From Phycisphaerales bacterium (GTDB taxonomy: Bacteria; Planctomycetota; Phycisphaerae; Sedimentisphaerales; Anaerobacaceae), in contig DQCG01000474.1 of assembly GCA_003533825.1 (NCBI GenBank), forward strand, positions 1 to 5,933: a stretch of 5,933 nt of DNA. The letters run 5' to 3'. This document shows positions 1-5,933 of this stretch, in pieces. The notes under the pieces were generated by a model that was given only the letters and a program-made list of their open reading frames with translations, did not search any database and was not told where the DNA came from. The translations under genes were made by a program, and so were the position numbers. Position 1 is the first letter of the stretch; every line of letters starts with the position of its first letter.

Positions 1-66
1 GTGTATATAAATGTATAATTATTTCTCCTGAATTTGTGTCGAGCAGACATAATATAGCCCTCTTAT

Positions 67-585
67 TTAGTTATCGTATATCTTGCCATTTACTGTACTA
101 GTGAATAAATGCAGCCTTCCGGTTGGCATATTGGCTCTCCGAATCCAGGTATCAGTTGCCGGATTGTATTCTTCAACTATTCGAAGTCCTGTTCCAAATT
201 TCCACTGAATCCCACCAATATTTGCCTTGGATTGCAGTTCATAGGATTGGAAACCAATCCTGAAGGTCGTAAGATATGTACGTACATAATCCACGGTTAC
301 TTCTAATGAATAAACGGTTACACGCAAGTGACATGAGTTTGGAAGTATCTTGCCGCTCATGTAGCCGTAGGCTCCGGCCTGATTGGCTCTCTTGAAATTG
401 TGGTGACTGAGTTGTGGAACCAGTTGATAAATAACACCATCCAGTTCCTGCTTTGCGAAGAAGTGATCGTGGCCGTGGAAGAAAATGGTTACGTTGTTGT
501 CGACCATCAATTGGTAGAGCGGCTTTTCCCATCCAGGCCTGTTTTCGTCGAAGCCCCAGGTCCCGTTGCTGTTGCGACCTCCCAT
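67..585 (-). pseudogene. Truncated calcineurin-like metallophosphoesterase running into a partial kelch repeat
   Basis: Remnant of a probably secreted metallophosphoesterase. From the first in-frame ATG there are 172 codons; the frame is open to about base 612 and closed by a TAA at 613-615. Residues 1-105 resemble the C-terminal third of calcineurin-like phosphoesterases: a GGRN...GTWGF stretch, then FFHGHDHFF (HGHDH at residues 37-41), which carries the late GHxH metal ligands, then LPNSCHLRVTV and VDYVRTYL near the usual domain end. The early metal motifs (DxH, GDxxD, GNH[D/E]) are absent, so it cannot be an active enzyme. From about residue 106 the sequence changes character. Residues 136-170 (VEEYNPATDTW, RANMP, VNGKIY) are a kelch blade cut off before its diglycine. 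I infer two unrelated fragments joined in one frame. The ATG at 585 is only the first Met; the family-like reading KVFYEMGG begins slightly upstream. A short natural gene is less likely. Confidence 0.7.
76..180 (-). other. Partial kelch motif within the fused remnant
   Basis: About 35 residues read as one kelch blade: IVEEYNPATDTW, then RRANMPTGR, then TSTVNGKIY. Kelch blades normally continue with a strand ending in GG; here two residues (DN) and a stop follow directly. Kelch blades build beta-propellers and occur in tandem, so a single incomplete blade cannot fold as one. The preceding residues (about 106-135, GFQSY...WKFGTGL) could be the end of the previous blade, but I cannot identify the motif there. 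Confidence 0.6.
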
Positions 586-615
586 TTCATAGAAGACCTT
601 TTGCTCCGCCCTTTA

Positions 616-1433
616 CAGTTTGCATGGAATGACGGTCTTGGCGCCGGCACGCCGGGTGTTGAACCTTATGTTCCTGGTAACGGCACCGGATCTATGATAG
701 GCGATGATACATCACCTTCTTATATCGAGGAAAGCATCGTCCACGGTGGCAACCAGTCGATGCCATACTGGTACGACAACAAAAAGCAGGGCTTCAGCGC
801 GTATTCAGAGGCTAAGCTGACGTTGACTGAACCGAGTGACTGGACCGCCAACGGTATTCAAACGCTGTCTCTGTGGTTCTTCGGCTTTCCGACCAATATG
901 CCCGGACAACTGTATGTTAAGATCAACGGTTTCAAGGTTCCGCACGATGGTGATGCCAACAACCTTATGCAGGCGGTGTGGCAACCATGGAACATTGACC
1001 TGGCATCGTTCGATGTGAACCTGCAAAGTGTCACCACCATGGCTATTGGGATTGAAGGTAGCGACGCTGTCGGCAAGTTGCTCTTTGACGATATCAGGCT
1101 TTATGCTTATGAGCGCCAGTTGATTACGCCGGGCGATCCCGGCAACGCTGGTCTGGTTACACACTACAAACTTGATCAGAACGCTATATGCGCATGTATA
1201 AGAACGGCCGAGAGATTTTTAGCCGCAGTAAGGCCGGCAGCGAGGTCGCGACCAGCCCCGGTGTGAAAATTGGCATTGGCAATCAGTCGATTGGCGCCGG
1301 ACCGGTGCTGAACGACATGACCCGCCCATTCGATGGTTTGATGGATGAGGTTCGCGTGTACGACCGTGGTCTGTCAGTGGCTGAGATTACCTGGCTGGCC
1401 GGTATGACTAAGCCGTTTGACAAGTCGTTTTGA
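616..1433 (+). pseudogene. Decayed secreted protein: galactose-binding-like module plus C-terminal remnant of a LamG domain
   Basis: Two collinear fragments of one protein. The first (616 to about 1186) reads FAWNDGLGAGTPG, IGDDTSPSY, VHGGNQSMPYWYDN, a beta-rich stretch ending LLFDDIRLY, then AGLVTHYKLD. This resembles the galactose-binding-like module that precedes LamG domains in large surface proteins of Phycisphaerae. The second lies in another frame (ATG at 1188, stop TGA at 1431-1433) and reads MRMYKNGREIFS, GLMDEVRVYDRGLS and a terminal TKPFDKSF, which is the final part of a LamG jelly-roll. About 100 residues of LamG expected between KLD and MRMYKNG are missing, so there is an internal frame-changing deletion near 1186. 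The 5' end is also lost: no signal peptide or start exists, and bases before about 610 are antisense to the phosphoesterase remnant. An open frame runs through from 400, but its first 70 residues are only that antisense. Such modules bind glycans or mediate surface attachment. Confidence 0.75.
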
Positions 1434-1537
1434 CAGGTATGAAGACGGCGAGCATTATGTCGAATTAGTGCGTTCCTGGTTCGGTTAGCATCTCCAGCAG
1501 CAGTGAAGGAGTGTTGATGCTGTGCGTCCGGTCAGGA

Positions 1538-3316
1538 TTATGATCCACCAACAGGCGGCGTTTCGTTGACGAAATCTCCGACCGCAATCGCCCAGTCGGA
1601 GGTGTAGCCAAAATCAATTGTCCGCCAGCCCGCGGACATGCTGCCTTTATTGATTTCGCTGTATTCATCCCTCGCATCCACCACAATTATCTGCTGGGAA
1701 CCGGGCATATTTTTAAGGTTAATATCGATTCGGCTTTCATTCTCTACAAAAAATACGAAATTCTTGTAATCCTTTGTTCGCAGGCAGTACCCGGTACCGT
1801 TGCGGACGCGACCCGTATCGACTACCATGTCGAACATGAAGCGGTCTTTCGCCCAGAAATCCCTGAAGCAGCGGAAGGCACGCTTAAGACTATCCGGATT
1901 ATAACCACAGCCACAATTCTGGCTGAAAGGGCCGTAGCTGTTAAATCTTATGGAAAAATGCCCGAAAAAACCGCCCATACCCCCGGCCATCTGTTCTCGC
2001 CATATCAATCTCCTACTGCCGTCTTCATTTAACCGCGTCTGCTCGGTGCTGCTCAGTTTCACAGGCCAGCAGGGATAGCCGTCGCTCATGCCGTATTGGT
2101 CAGGTCCGTCACCGGGCTCCTGGCACACGTCTGGATCAACATACTTGAACCTGTTATATGTATGCCGCTCTTCGTAAAGATGGGGTTTTGATTTGTCGCT
2201 GTCAATGTCGTCTTTTATTTCCTCATATCCCGAAGGGCCGTTCCTGGTGGTGGTCAATTCATAGTTGCCGCTGAATCCGGCGTAGGAATTGATAGCAAAG
2301 GCGCTGTTTTTCCAGCCCCGGGCGCAAAGCATATGATTCCAGCCCATCCGGTCATTCAGGTAATTCGCCCACTGGCTCGTAATCAATTCGGGATTTGGGA
2401 GTTCGTTGGTATCAAAGCCGAAGTTCATGCACCAGCCTGACAGAGGACCGAGCCTGGCCGCTATATAACGCATCAGGCGCTTATGGTCATTGCCCAGCAC
2501 GCCGCCAGGCAGGAGATTCGGTGTCTGCTTACGGCCCTGGTCACCCCATGCCCAGATGTGGGTGCGTCCGCCTCGCTGGTGTGCATATGTGATTGCATAT
2601 TCGAGGGCATCAAATACATCCAAATCAGGCGAGGCAATGTCAGTCAAGCTGACCATATTCCTGTCTAAAGCACCTTTCTTAAACCATGAATAAAATATGG
2701 CGACAAAATAGATGTTAAAGCCGTTATCGACGGTATTATTCCAGTAGTCATCGATCAGGTGCTTTCTGTTCTTGGGATCATCCCAAATGCGGGATGAATG
2801 GTTATACTGCTGCTCGTAGTCCTGCTGGTTCATGTAAACCTGATACACATATGGCTTCAAGTCCGTGGCGTCACGATCCATAATCGCAAACTTATTTCCC
2901 TTATAAGACAAGAAGCCCTTGACGTCCTGTTCGGTCTGCACATTCACAGTGATTTGGCCGACGTGGCTGTCGAGGCTGCCATCATCATGTGTGCCGTCCG
3001 AGCCGTCGCATACGGTATTAAATGACCATTTGCCCATTCTCGAGCCACAAAAACGGAATTTCCACTTGTCCCCACCAGTATAGAACATCTCTATCTTCCG
3101 CGTCCGGCCACTTTCATGGCTAAAAACCGCCTTGGCCACAAGATCAAAGGGATTCGATACAGGGTAGGAAGAATTTGTGATTTCCCATTCGAGCACTTCC
3201 CACATCTTACAGGTTTTGCTGCCGAAATCAACTGCGAAGACACTTTCTTGCACTAAGAATATGGAAATAAGCGTTGTAAGTGCCAAGACTAACTTAGATT
3301 TCCCATATGACTTCAT
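1538..3316 (-). CDS. Secreted DUF5060-type glycoside-hydrolase-like protein (TIM barrel)
   Basis: Complete 592-residue protein, probably a glycan-cleaving hydrolase outside the cytoplasm. Residues 1-28 form a Sec signal peptide: basic start, hydrophobic ALTTLISIFLV, and a likely cut after VFA. Residues about 36-126 fit the DUF5060 beta-sandwich (CKMWEVLEWEIT, then FYTGGDKWKFRF and GKWSFNT). Residues about 138-500 fit a (beta/alpha)8 barrel. FGFDTNEL contains an Asn304-Glu305 pair, as at the end of strand 4 in clan GH-A enzymes, making Glu305 the candidate acid/base. Glu382 or Glu383 in HLYEER is a candidate nucleophile, and MAGGMGGFFGHF may be the strand 8 region. Residues about 507-585 look like a C-terminal beta-sandwich of the kind seen in DUF4038-type proteins. 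No dockerin or sorting tail is visible. The ATG at 3316 is supported by AAGGAG eight bases upstream and by the signal peptide. The gene diverges from the six-hairpin gene at 3754. Substrate and CAZy family are not deducible; residue roles are inferred without an alignment. Confidence 0.87.
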   Translation of the reverse strand: MKSYGKSKLVLALTTLISIFLVQESVFAVDFGSKTCKMWEVLEWEITNSSYPVSNPFDLVAKAVFSHESGRTRKIEMFYTGGDKWKFRFCGSRMGKWSFNTVCDGSDGTHDDGSLDSHVGQITVNVQTEQDVKGFLSYKGNKFAIMDRDATDLKPYVYQVYMNQQDYEQQYNHSSRIWDDPKNRKHLIDDYWNNTVDNGFNIYFVAIFYSWFKKGALDRNMVSLTDIASPDLDVFDALEYAITYAHQRGGRTHIWAWGDQGRKQTPNLLPGGVLGNDHKRLMRYIAARLGPLSGWCMNFGFDTNELPNPELITSQWANYLNDRMGWNHMLCARGWKNSAFAINSYAGFSGNYELTTTRNGPSGYEEIKDDIDSDKSKPHLYEERHTYNRFKYVDPDVCQEPGDGPDQYGMSDGYPCWPVKLSSTEQTRLNEDGSRRLIWREQMAGGMGGFFGHFSIRFNSYGPFSQNCGCGYNPDSLKRAFRCFRDFWAKDRFMFDMVVDTGRVRNGTGYCLRTKDYKNFVFFVENESRIDINLKNMPGSQQIIVVDARDEYSEINKGSMSAGWRTIDFGYTSDWAIAVGDFVNETPPVGGS

Positions 3317-3519
3317 ATATAGTACTCCTTCACGCTGCGATCTTCATAATACCAACGCAACCGATTGGCGCTGTGCTCAAACCGCGGATATCGGCGGTGT
3401 TCATAGTTCCGACTGCGTCGGACAATCTTGGATTTGGACAGATTCTCAACACGCCTGATTCGTTCTATTATATCCGCAATGTTGTGTCCCAGTCCAGCCA
3501 TAAAGATGGTTTCTTGCAT
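3313..3519 (-). CDS. Possible small basic protein overlapping the DUF5060-type gene start (unrecognised)
   Basis: A 68-codon frame of unknown function. It begins MQETIFMAGLGHNIADI, passes through an Arg-rich middle (12 Arg in 68 residues; IRRVENLSKSKIVRRSR) and ends in YYEDRSVKEYYI. Its TGA overlaps the ATG of the downstream gene (ATGA), the arrangement of translationally coupled genes. Points in favour are the overlap, fairly protein-like composition and the shared direction. Points against are the lack of a convincing Shine-Dalgarno before its ATG, a stop one codon further upstream, an equally long open frame on the opposite strand, and a candidate promoter lying inside it. It has no membrane segment or signal peptide. 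It could be a small regulator, a broken piece of a larger gene, or chance. I do not recognise the sequence. Confidence 0.3.
   Translation of the reverse strand: MQETIFMAGLGHNIADIIERIRRVENLSKSKIVRRSRNYEHRRYPRFEHSANRLRWYYEDRSVKEYYI
3325..3330 (-). promoter_or_regulatory. Shine-Dalgarno AAGGAG of the DUF5060-type gene
   Basis: Read on the minus strand, AAGGAG lies eight bases upstream of the ATG at 3316-3314, a near-ideal spacing. It fixes the start in agreement with the signal peptide that begins there. Confidence 0.75.
3467..3496 (-). promoter_or_regulatory. Candidate sigma70-type promoter for the DUF5060-type gene
   Basis: On the minus strand, TGGACT (four of six matches to TTGACA) is followed after 18 bases by a perfect TATAAT at 3472-3467. 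It would give a leader of roughly 145 bases before the ATG at 3316. It sits inside the possible small ORF 3313-3519, so the two readings compete. The call rests on the bacterial consensus only; promoters of this lineage may differ. Confidence 0.25.
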
Positions 3520-3545
3520 AGATTACTATGTCTGACTATTCGAAA

Positions 3546-3635
3546 CTAAACCAGGAATCCTCGAAAATACCCTGTAATGATGCTAAGCTCTCGGGATAAC
3601 TCTGTTTTTTGCTCGATGTCCAATATTGCAGACAT
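3546..3635 (-). CDS. Possible very small ORF or gene remnant (unrecognised)
   Basis: A stop-free minus-strand stretch of 73 codons runs from 3767 to a TAG at 3548-3546. The only ATG in it, at 3635-3633, gives 29 residues (MSAILDIEQKTELSRELS, ending YFRGFLV). An AAGGG lies about eight bases before this ATG, a plausible ribosome site. The codons upstream of the ATG also read as protein-like sequence (YENELLRNILVDFSG), which would suit the 3' remnant of a larger gene whose start is gone. The open stretch overlaps the first bases of the plus-strand six-hairpin gene. Length alone gives no proof of coding, and I recognise no family. Confidence 0.2.
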   Translation of the reverse strand: MSAILDIEQKTELSRELSIITGYFRGFLV

Positions 3636-3694
3636 ACGCTTACCCTTCTGAAGCAGCCTCGTGTTTGATTTGGTATCTGTTCGCGACTTTAGGC

Positions 3695-3722
3695 TTGAAT
3701 TGCCGCTGAAATCCACTAAGAT
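3695..3722 (+). promoter_or_regulatory. Weak candidate promoter for the six-hairpin gene
   Basis: TTGAAT and TAAGAT are spaced by 16 bases and lie about 30 bases ahead of the ATG at 3754. Matches to the sigma70 consensus are partial (five of six and four of six). A better TATAAT at 3792-3797 lies inside the coding sequence, too late to serve this start. Low certainty. Confidence 0.2.
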
Positions 3723-3753
3723 ATTTCTGAGAAGTTCGTTCTCATAAATCGTA

Positions 3754-5933
3754 ATGAAAAATGAAAATTATATATCTATTTTTGTCTATTGTATAATCTT
3801 GTTCTTTTCGGTGGCTCCCCAGACTCAAGCTGCGAGCAGAAACAAGTTATCAACAACGAATAGCGATACTGTCTCTCAACTCAATAAAAATGTCCCGGCT
3901 GATTTTCCACGCTTTACTTTCACCAATTACCCTGAGCAAGCCAAATTGCTCAGCCACTTTCTCTGGTATCACTTTCATCATCGACTTAGCAACAGCATGG
4001 TCCTGTTTAATAAGGAGTACCTCCTGACCACCGACATCTGGCTCGGTAACGCTTTTCCCCGGGACTCGAAAGAAAAGATTCAGGATGTGCACCGTCGTAT
4101 CCTGCTGGAGATGTATTTGGACGATGAGGGTTATGTTTCAAGTCATCAGCATTTATCCCAGGCCCACGACCTGGGCTGGCCTTTCCCTTCCTGGGGTCAA
4201 TCACACAAGGATCTTGCCCGGGTGAAAGGCAAAACCGCCGGCTGGCACTTTCAACCGCTCAAGAGCGTGCGAGGCTGGATTGGCGGGCATCTCCGTACCT
4301 GGAATGGAAACGAATATACCGGCGAAACTGCTGCTTGCCTCTGGGAATTGAAAAATGTCAAATCCCTGGGCATTAAGAATAATAGTTGGCATCTGGAAGC
4401 TACCGGACCTTCACCCACCATAACGACTCCCAAAGGTTATAGTCTCAATGCTTTCGATTCGCCGTATCTGCAACTTCGCTGGAAACGCTCCGGCACCTCT
4501 TTAAATCACGCGGCCCCCTATATCGAATGGTTGCGCGAGACCGATACTGATTACAGCTCCGACCGCCGTGTATATTTCTATCCCGACAAGACGCCGCTGT
4601 CGCGTAAATATCAACATTCCATTATGGACATGTACCGTCATCCTGAATGGCAGGGTAAAATAAAACGGATTCGTATCTCCCTTGCCCCGGGAGAGTCCGA
4701 GGTTACATTCGAGATCGATTCCTTCTTCACCGTTTATGATACCCGGCACACAATCAACAATCCGATTTTTATCCTGGCTTCCTGTCGTTATTTTAACTGG
4801 ACGGGCGATTTGGATTTCTTACGCCGTCAGATTAATCGGATGCGTCTGGCCCTGCGTTATCAACAGACCGTAATGGGCGGTCTGAAATATAATCACATCC
4901 GCAATCCCTGGCCCGGGCACGACGGCTTGCCCAGTTGGCACAAAGATGATATCGGAAAACTAACTTTTAACTCCGGCCATGGCATAGGCAACAATTATTG
5001 GGATATCTTGCCTTTCGGGTGGGATGATTTGTATGCCACCAACCAGTATTACGCTGCCACTCTTGCGATGGCCGAGATGGAAGAAGCAATTCAGCAAAAT
5101 CCCGGTTGGAATATTCCCATCGGGATTACGAAATTGGACCCGAAGCAGTTGTGCCGACATGCCGGCCAGGTGAAAGAAACTGCGAATCGTCTTTTCTGGA
5201 ACAAGCAAGACGGTCGCTATATTGCCTGCATTGATAAAAATGGCAACAAACATGATTACGGCTACACCTTCCTCAACCTCGATGCCATCTGGTATAACCT
5301 GGCCACCCAGGAACACGCCTGGCAAATTATGGACTGGATTACCGGCAAGCGCATCGTCAAAGGCGATACTTCCACCGGAGCTGATATTTACCGCTGGCGT
5401 TTCGGCCCTCGGGCCACTACACGCCGTAACGTTGAATGGTACGGGCAGGGCTGGTGGGCTCCCGAAAGTCTGGAATGGGGCTACCAGATCCAGGATGGCG
5501 GGGCAGTCCTTGGCTTTAGCTTCTATGATCTCTGGGCTCGGCAGCAAATTCTCGGCCCCGACAACGCATGGCAACGACTTATGGAAATTCTCACATGGGA
5601 AAAGGAGGTTCATACTGAAGGCGGCTATCGAAAATATTACGAGGGCGGCAATCGAGGCACAACTCTGCAAGGCGGCGGCACCTGCGGCGGGCTTGGCATC
5701 GATTATGAATTTTATGAAAGCTCACTTTTGCCATCGATCATCCCCTACGGATTCCTCGGCCTTAGCGCCCGGCCTGACGGCTTTCTGGTCATCAATCCCC
5801 AACTGCCCAAAGCCTGTCCCAAAATTGCGGTTAACAATATTCTATATCATAATGTTCGGTTCGATATCCGCGTGACCAATAAAACTATCGAGCTTAATTG
5901 TAAAGACTTTCGAGACTGTAGCATCATTACAGA
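3754..5933 (+). CDS. Secreted six-hairpin ((alpha/alpha)6) glycosidase-like protein, 3' end beyond the window
   Basis: Open from ATG 3754 to the right edge (726 codons plus two bases, no stop). Residues 1-27 form a signal peptide: hydrophobic ISIFVYCIILFFSVA and a likely cut near TQA-A, so the protein is exported. Residues about 60-150 contain helix-like stretches and blocks IWLGNAFPRD, DEGYVSSHQH and DLGWPFPSWGQ. Residues about 170-330 are beta-rich and may be an inserted sandwich. Residues about 335-665 are Trp/Tyr/Gly-rich as in six-hairpin glycosidases: NNYWDILPFGWDD, YGYTFLNLDAIWY, KGDTSTGADIY, IQDGGAVLGF and LQGGGTCGGLGIDYEFYES. The tail (DGFLVINPQLP onward) resembles the C-terminal beta-sandwich of GH65/GH78-like enzymes. 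The family and catalytic acids are not resolved; Asp417, Asp581, Glu652 and Glu655 are candidates only. The start is chosen because it gives a complete signal peptide; no clear Shine-Dalgarno precedes it. It is divergent from the DUF5060-type gene, which suggests a shared glycan substrate. Confidence 0.9.
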   Translation, partial: MKNENYISIFVYCIILFFSVAPQTQAASRNKLSTTNSDTVSQLNKNVPADFPRFTFTNYPEQAKLLSHFLWYHFHHRLSNSMVLFNKEYLLTTDIWLGNAFPRDSKEKIQDVHRRILLEMYLDDEGYVSSHQHLSQAHDLGWPFPSWGQSHKDLARVKGKTAGWHFQPLKSVRGWIGGHLRTWNGNEYTGETAACLWELKNVKSLGIKNNSWHLEATGPSPTITTPKGYSLNAFDSPYLQLRWKRSGTSLNHAAPYIEWLRETDTDYSSDRRVYFYPDKTPLSRKYQHSIMDMYRHPEWQGKIKRIRISLAPGESEVTFEIDSFFTVYDTRHTINNPIFILASCRYFNWTGDLDFLRRQINRMRLALRYQQTVMGGLKYNHIRNPWPGHDGLPSWHKDDIGKLTFNSGHGIGNNYWDILPFGWDDLYATNQYYAATLAMAEMEEAIQQNPGWNIPIGITKLDPKQLCRHAGQVKETANRLFWNKQDGRYIACIDKNGNKHDYGYTFLNLDAIWYNLATQEHAWQIMDWITGKRIVKGDTSTGADIYRWRFGPRATTRRNVEWYGQGWWAPESLEWGYQIQDGGAVLGFSFYDLWARQQILGPDNAWQRLMEILTWEKEVHTEGGYRKYYEGGNRGTTLQGGGTCGGLGIDYEFYESSLLPSIIPYGFLGLSARPDGFLVINPQLPKACPKIAVNNILYHNVRFDIRVTNKTIELNCKDFRDCSIIT

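Larger units (their letters stand above)
3317..3753. other. Divergent intergenic region between two secreted glycosidase-like genes
   Basis: These 437 bases separate the minus-strand DUF5060-type gene from the plus-strand six-hairpin gene, so they should carry both promoters and any shared operator. I see no RNA gene, no tRNA-like fold and no rho-independent terminator. The content is two stop-free minus-strand stretches (3313-3519 and 3546-3767), one candidate promoter for each direction, and a dyad ATGTC-N10-GACAT at 3616-3635 that encloses the 8-base palindrome CAATATTG. The interval is long for a simple pair of promoters, which leaves room for a small gene or the remains of one. Confidence 0.6.

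Noticed and set aside
1..66. AGGAGA on the minus strand (about 24-30), considered as a ribosome site for a gene running off the left edge.
   Set aside because: No ATG, GTG or TTG follows at usable spacing, and the remaining sequence is too short.
400..615. Plus-strand reading that extends the LamG-type frame leftward with an ATG at 400.
   Set aside because: It is the antisense of the phosphoesterase remnant, whose minus-strand reading carries HGHDH and other family motifs. The plus-strand residues here show no family features.
1435..1485. Short plus-strand tail reading RYEDGEHYVELVRSWFG before a TAG, possibly another gene fragment.
   Set aside because: Only 17 codons, no start or upstream continuity with a recognisable protein; too short to support.
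1488..1520. Imperfect inverted repeat (GCATCTCC and GGAG...GATGC) between the convergent genes, considered as a terminator.
   Set aside because: The stem is interrupted, GC-poor and not followed by a T run on either strand.
1465..1686. Minus-strand ORF overlapping the end of the DUF5060-type gene.
   Set aside because: It lies in another frame over a well-supported coding region and has no recognisable features.
4960..5670. Long minus-strand ORF (236 codons) and a 217-codon plus-strand ORF in another frame (5222-5875).
   Set aside because: Both overlap the six-hairpin coding frame, which is continuous and carries conserved-looking motif blocks. They are shadows of its codon composition.
1..5933. 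Search by eye for CRISPR arrays, long direct repeats, IS ends, tRNA or rRNA.
   Set aside because: No regularly spaced repeats, no terminal inverted repeats with a transposase, and no RNA-gene signature found.

Overview
The window looks like accessory, carbohydrate-related DNA of an environmental bacterium. A planctomycete of the Phycisphaerae / Sedimentisphaera type is the best guess. The main reason is the decayed protein at 616-1433: its galactose-binding-like module followed by a LamG end (TKPFDKSF) matches, from memory, the very abundant secreted LamG proteins of that group. Two secreted glycoside-hydrolase-like proteins and moderate GC fit the same lifestyle. No taxonomic marker is present, so this is inference.

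The left part (1 to about 1440) is a graveyard of gene pieces. On the minus strand, the C-terminal third of a calcineurin-like metallophosphoesterase (HGHDH motif) runs in one open frame into half of a kelch repeat and stops in mid-blade. At about 600-616 it meets, head to head, a plus-strand fragment of a galactose-binding-like plus LamG protein that has also lost its 5' end. That fragment carries a further internal deletion with a frame change near 1186. I see no intact gene in this part.

The right part holds two well-preserved, divergently transcribed genes for secreted carbohydrate-active proteins. The minus-strand gene (1538-3316) is complete. It has a Sec signal peptide, a DUF5060-like N-terminal beta-sandwich, a clan-A-like TIM barrel with an Asn-Glu pair, and a C-terminal beta-sandwich. 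The plus-strand gene (3754 to beyond the right edge) has its own signal peptide and encodes a large six-hairpin, (alpha/alpha)6-type glycosidase-like protein whose family I cannot assign. Facing promoters and two export signals suggest that the two proteins act together on one extracytoplasmic polysaccharide or glycan.

The 437-base divergent interval (3317-3753) is not clearly empty. It has two stop-free stretches on the minus strand. One ends in an ATGA overlap with the DUF5060 gene start; the other contains an ATG behind a Shine-Dalgarno-like AAGGG. It also holds two candidate promoters and a short dyad. Whether these stretches are small genes, remnants of a lost regulator, or chance is open.
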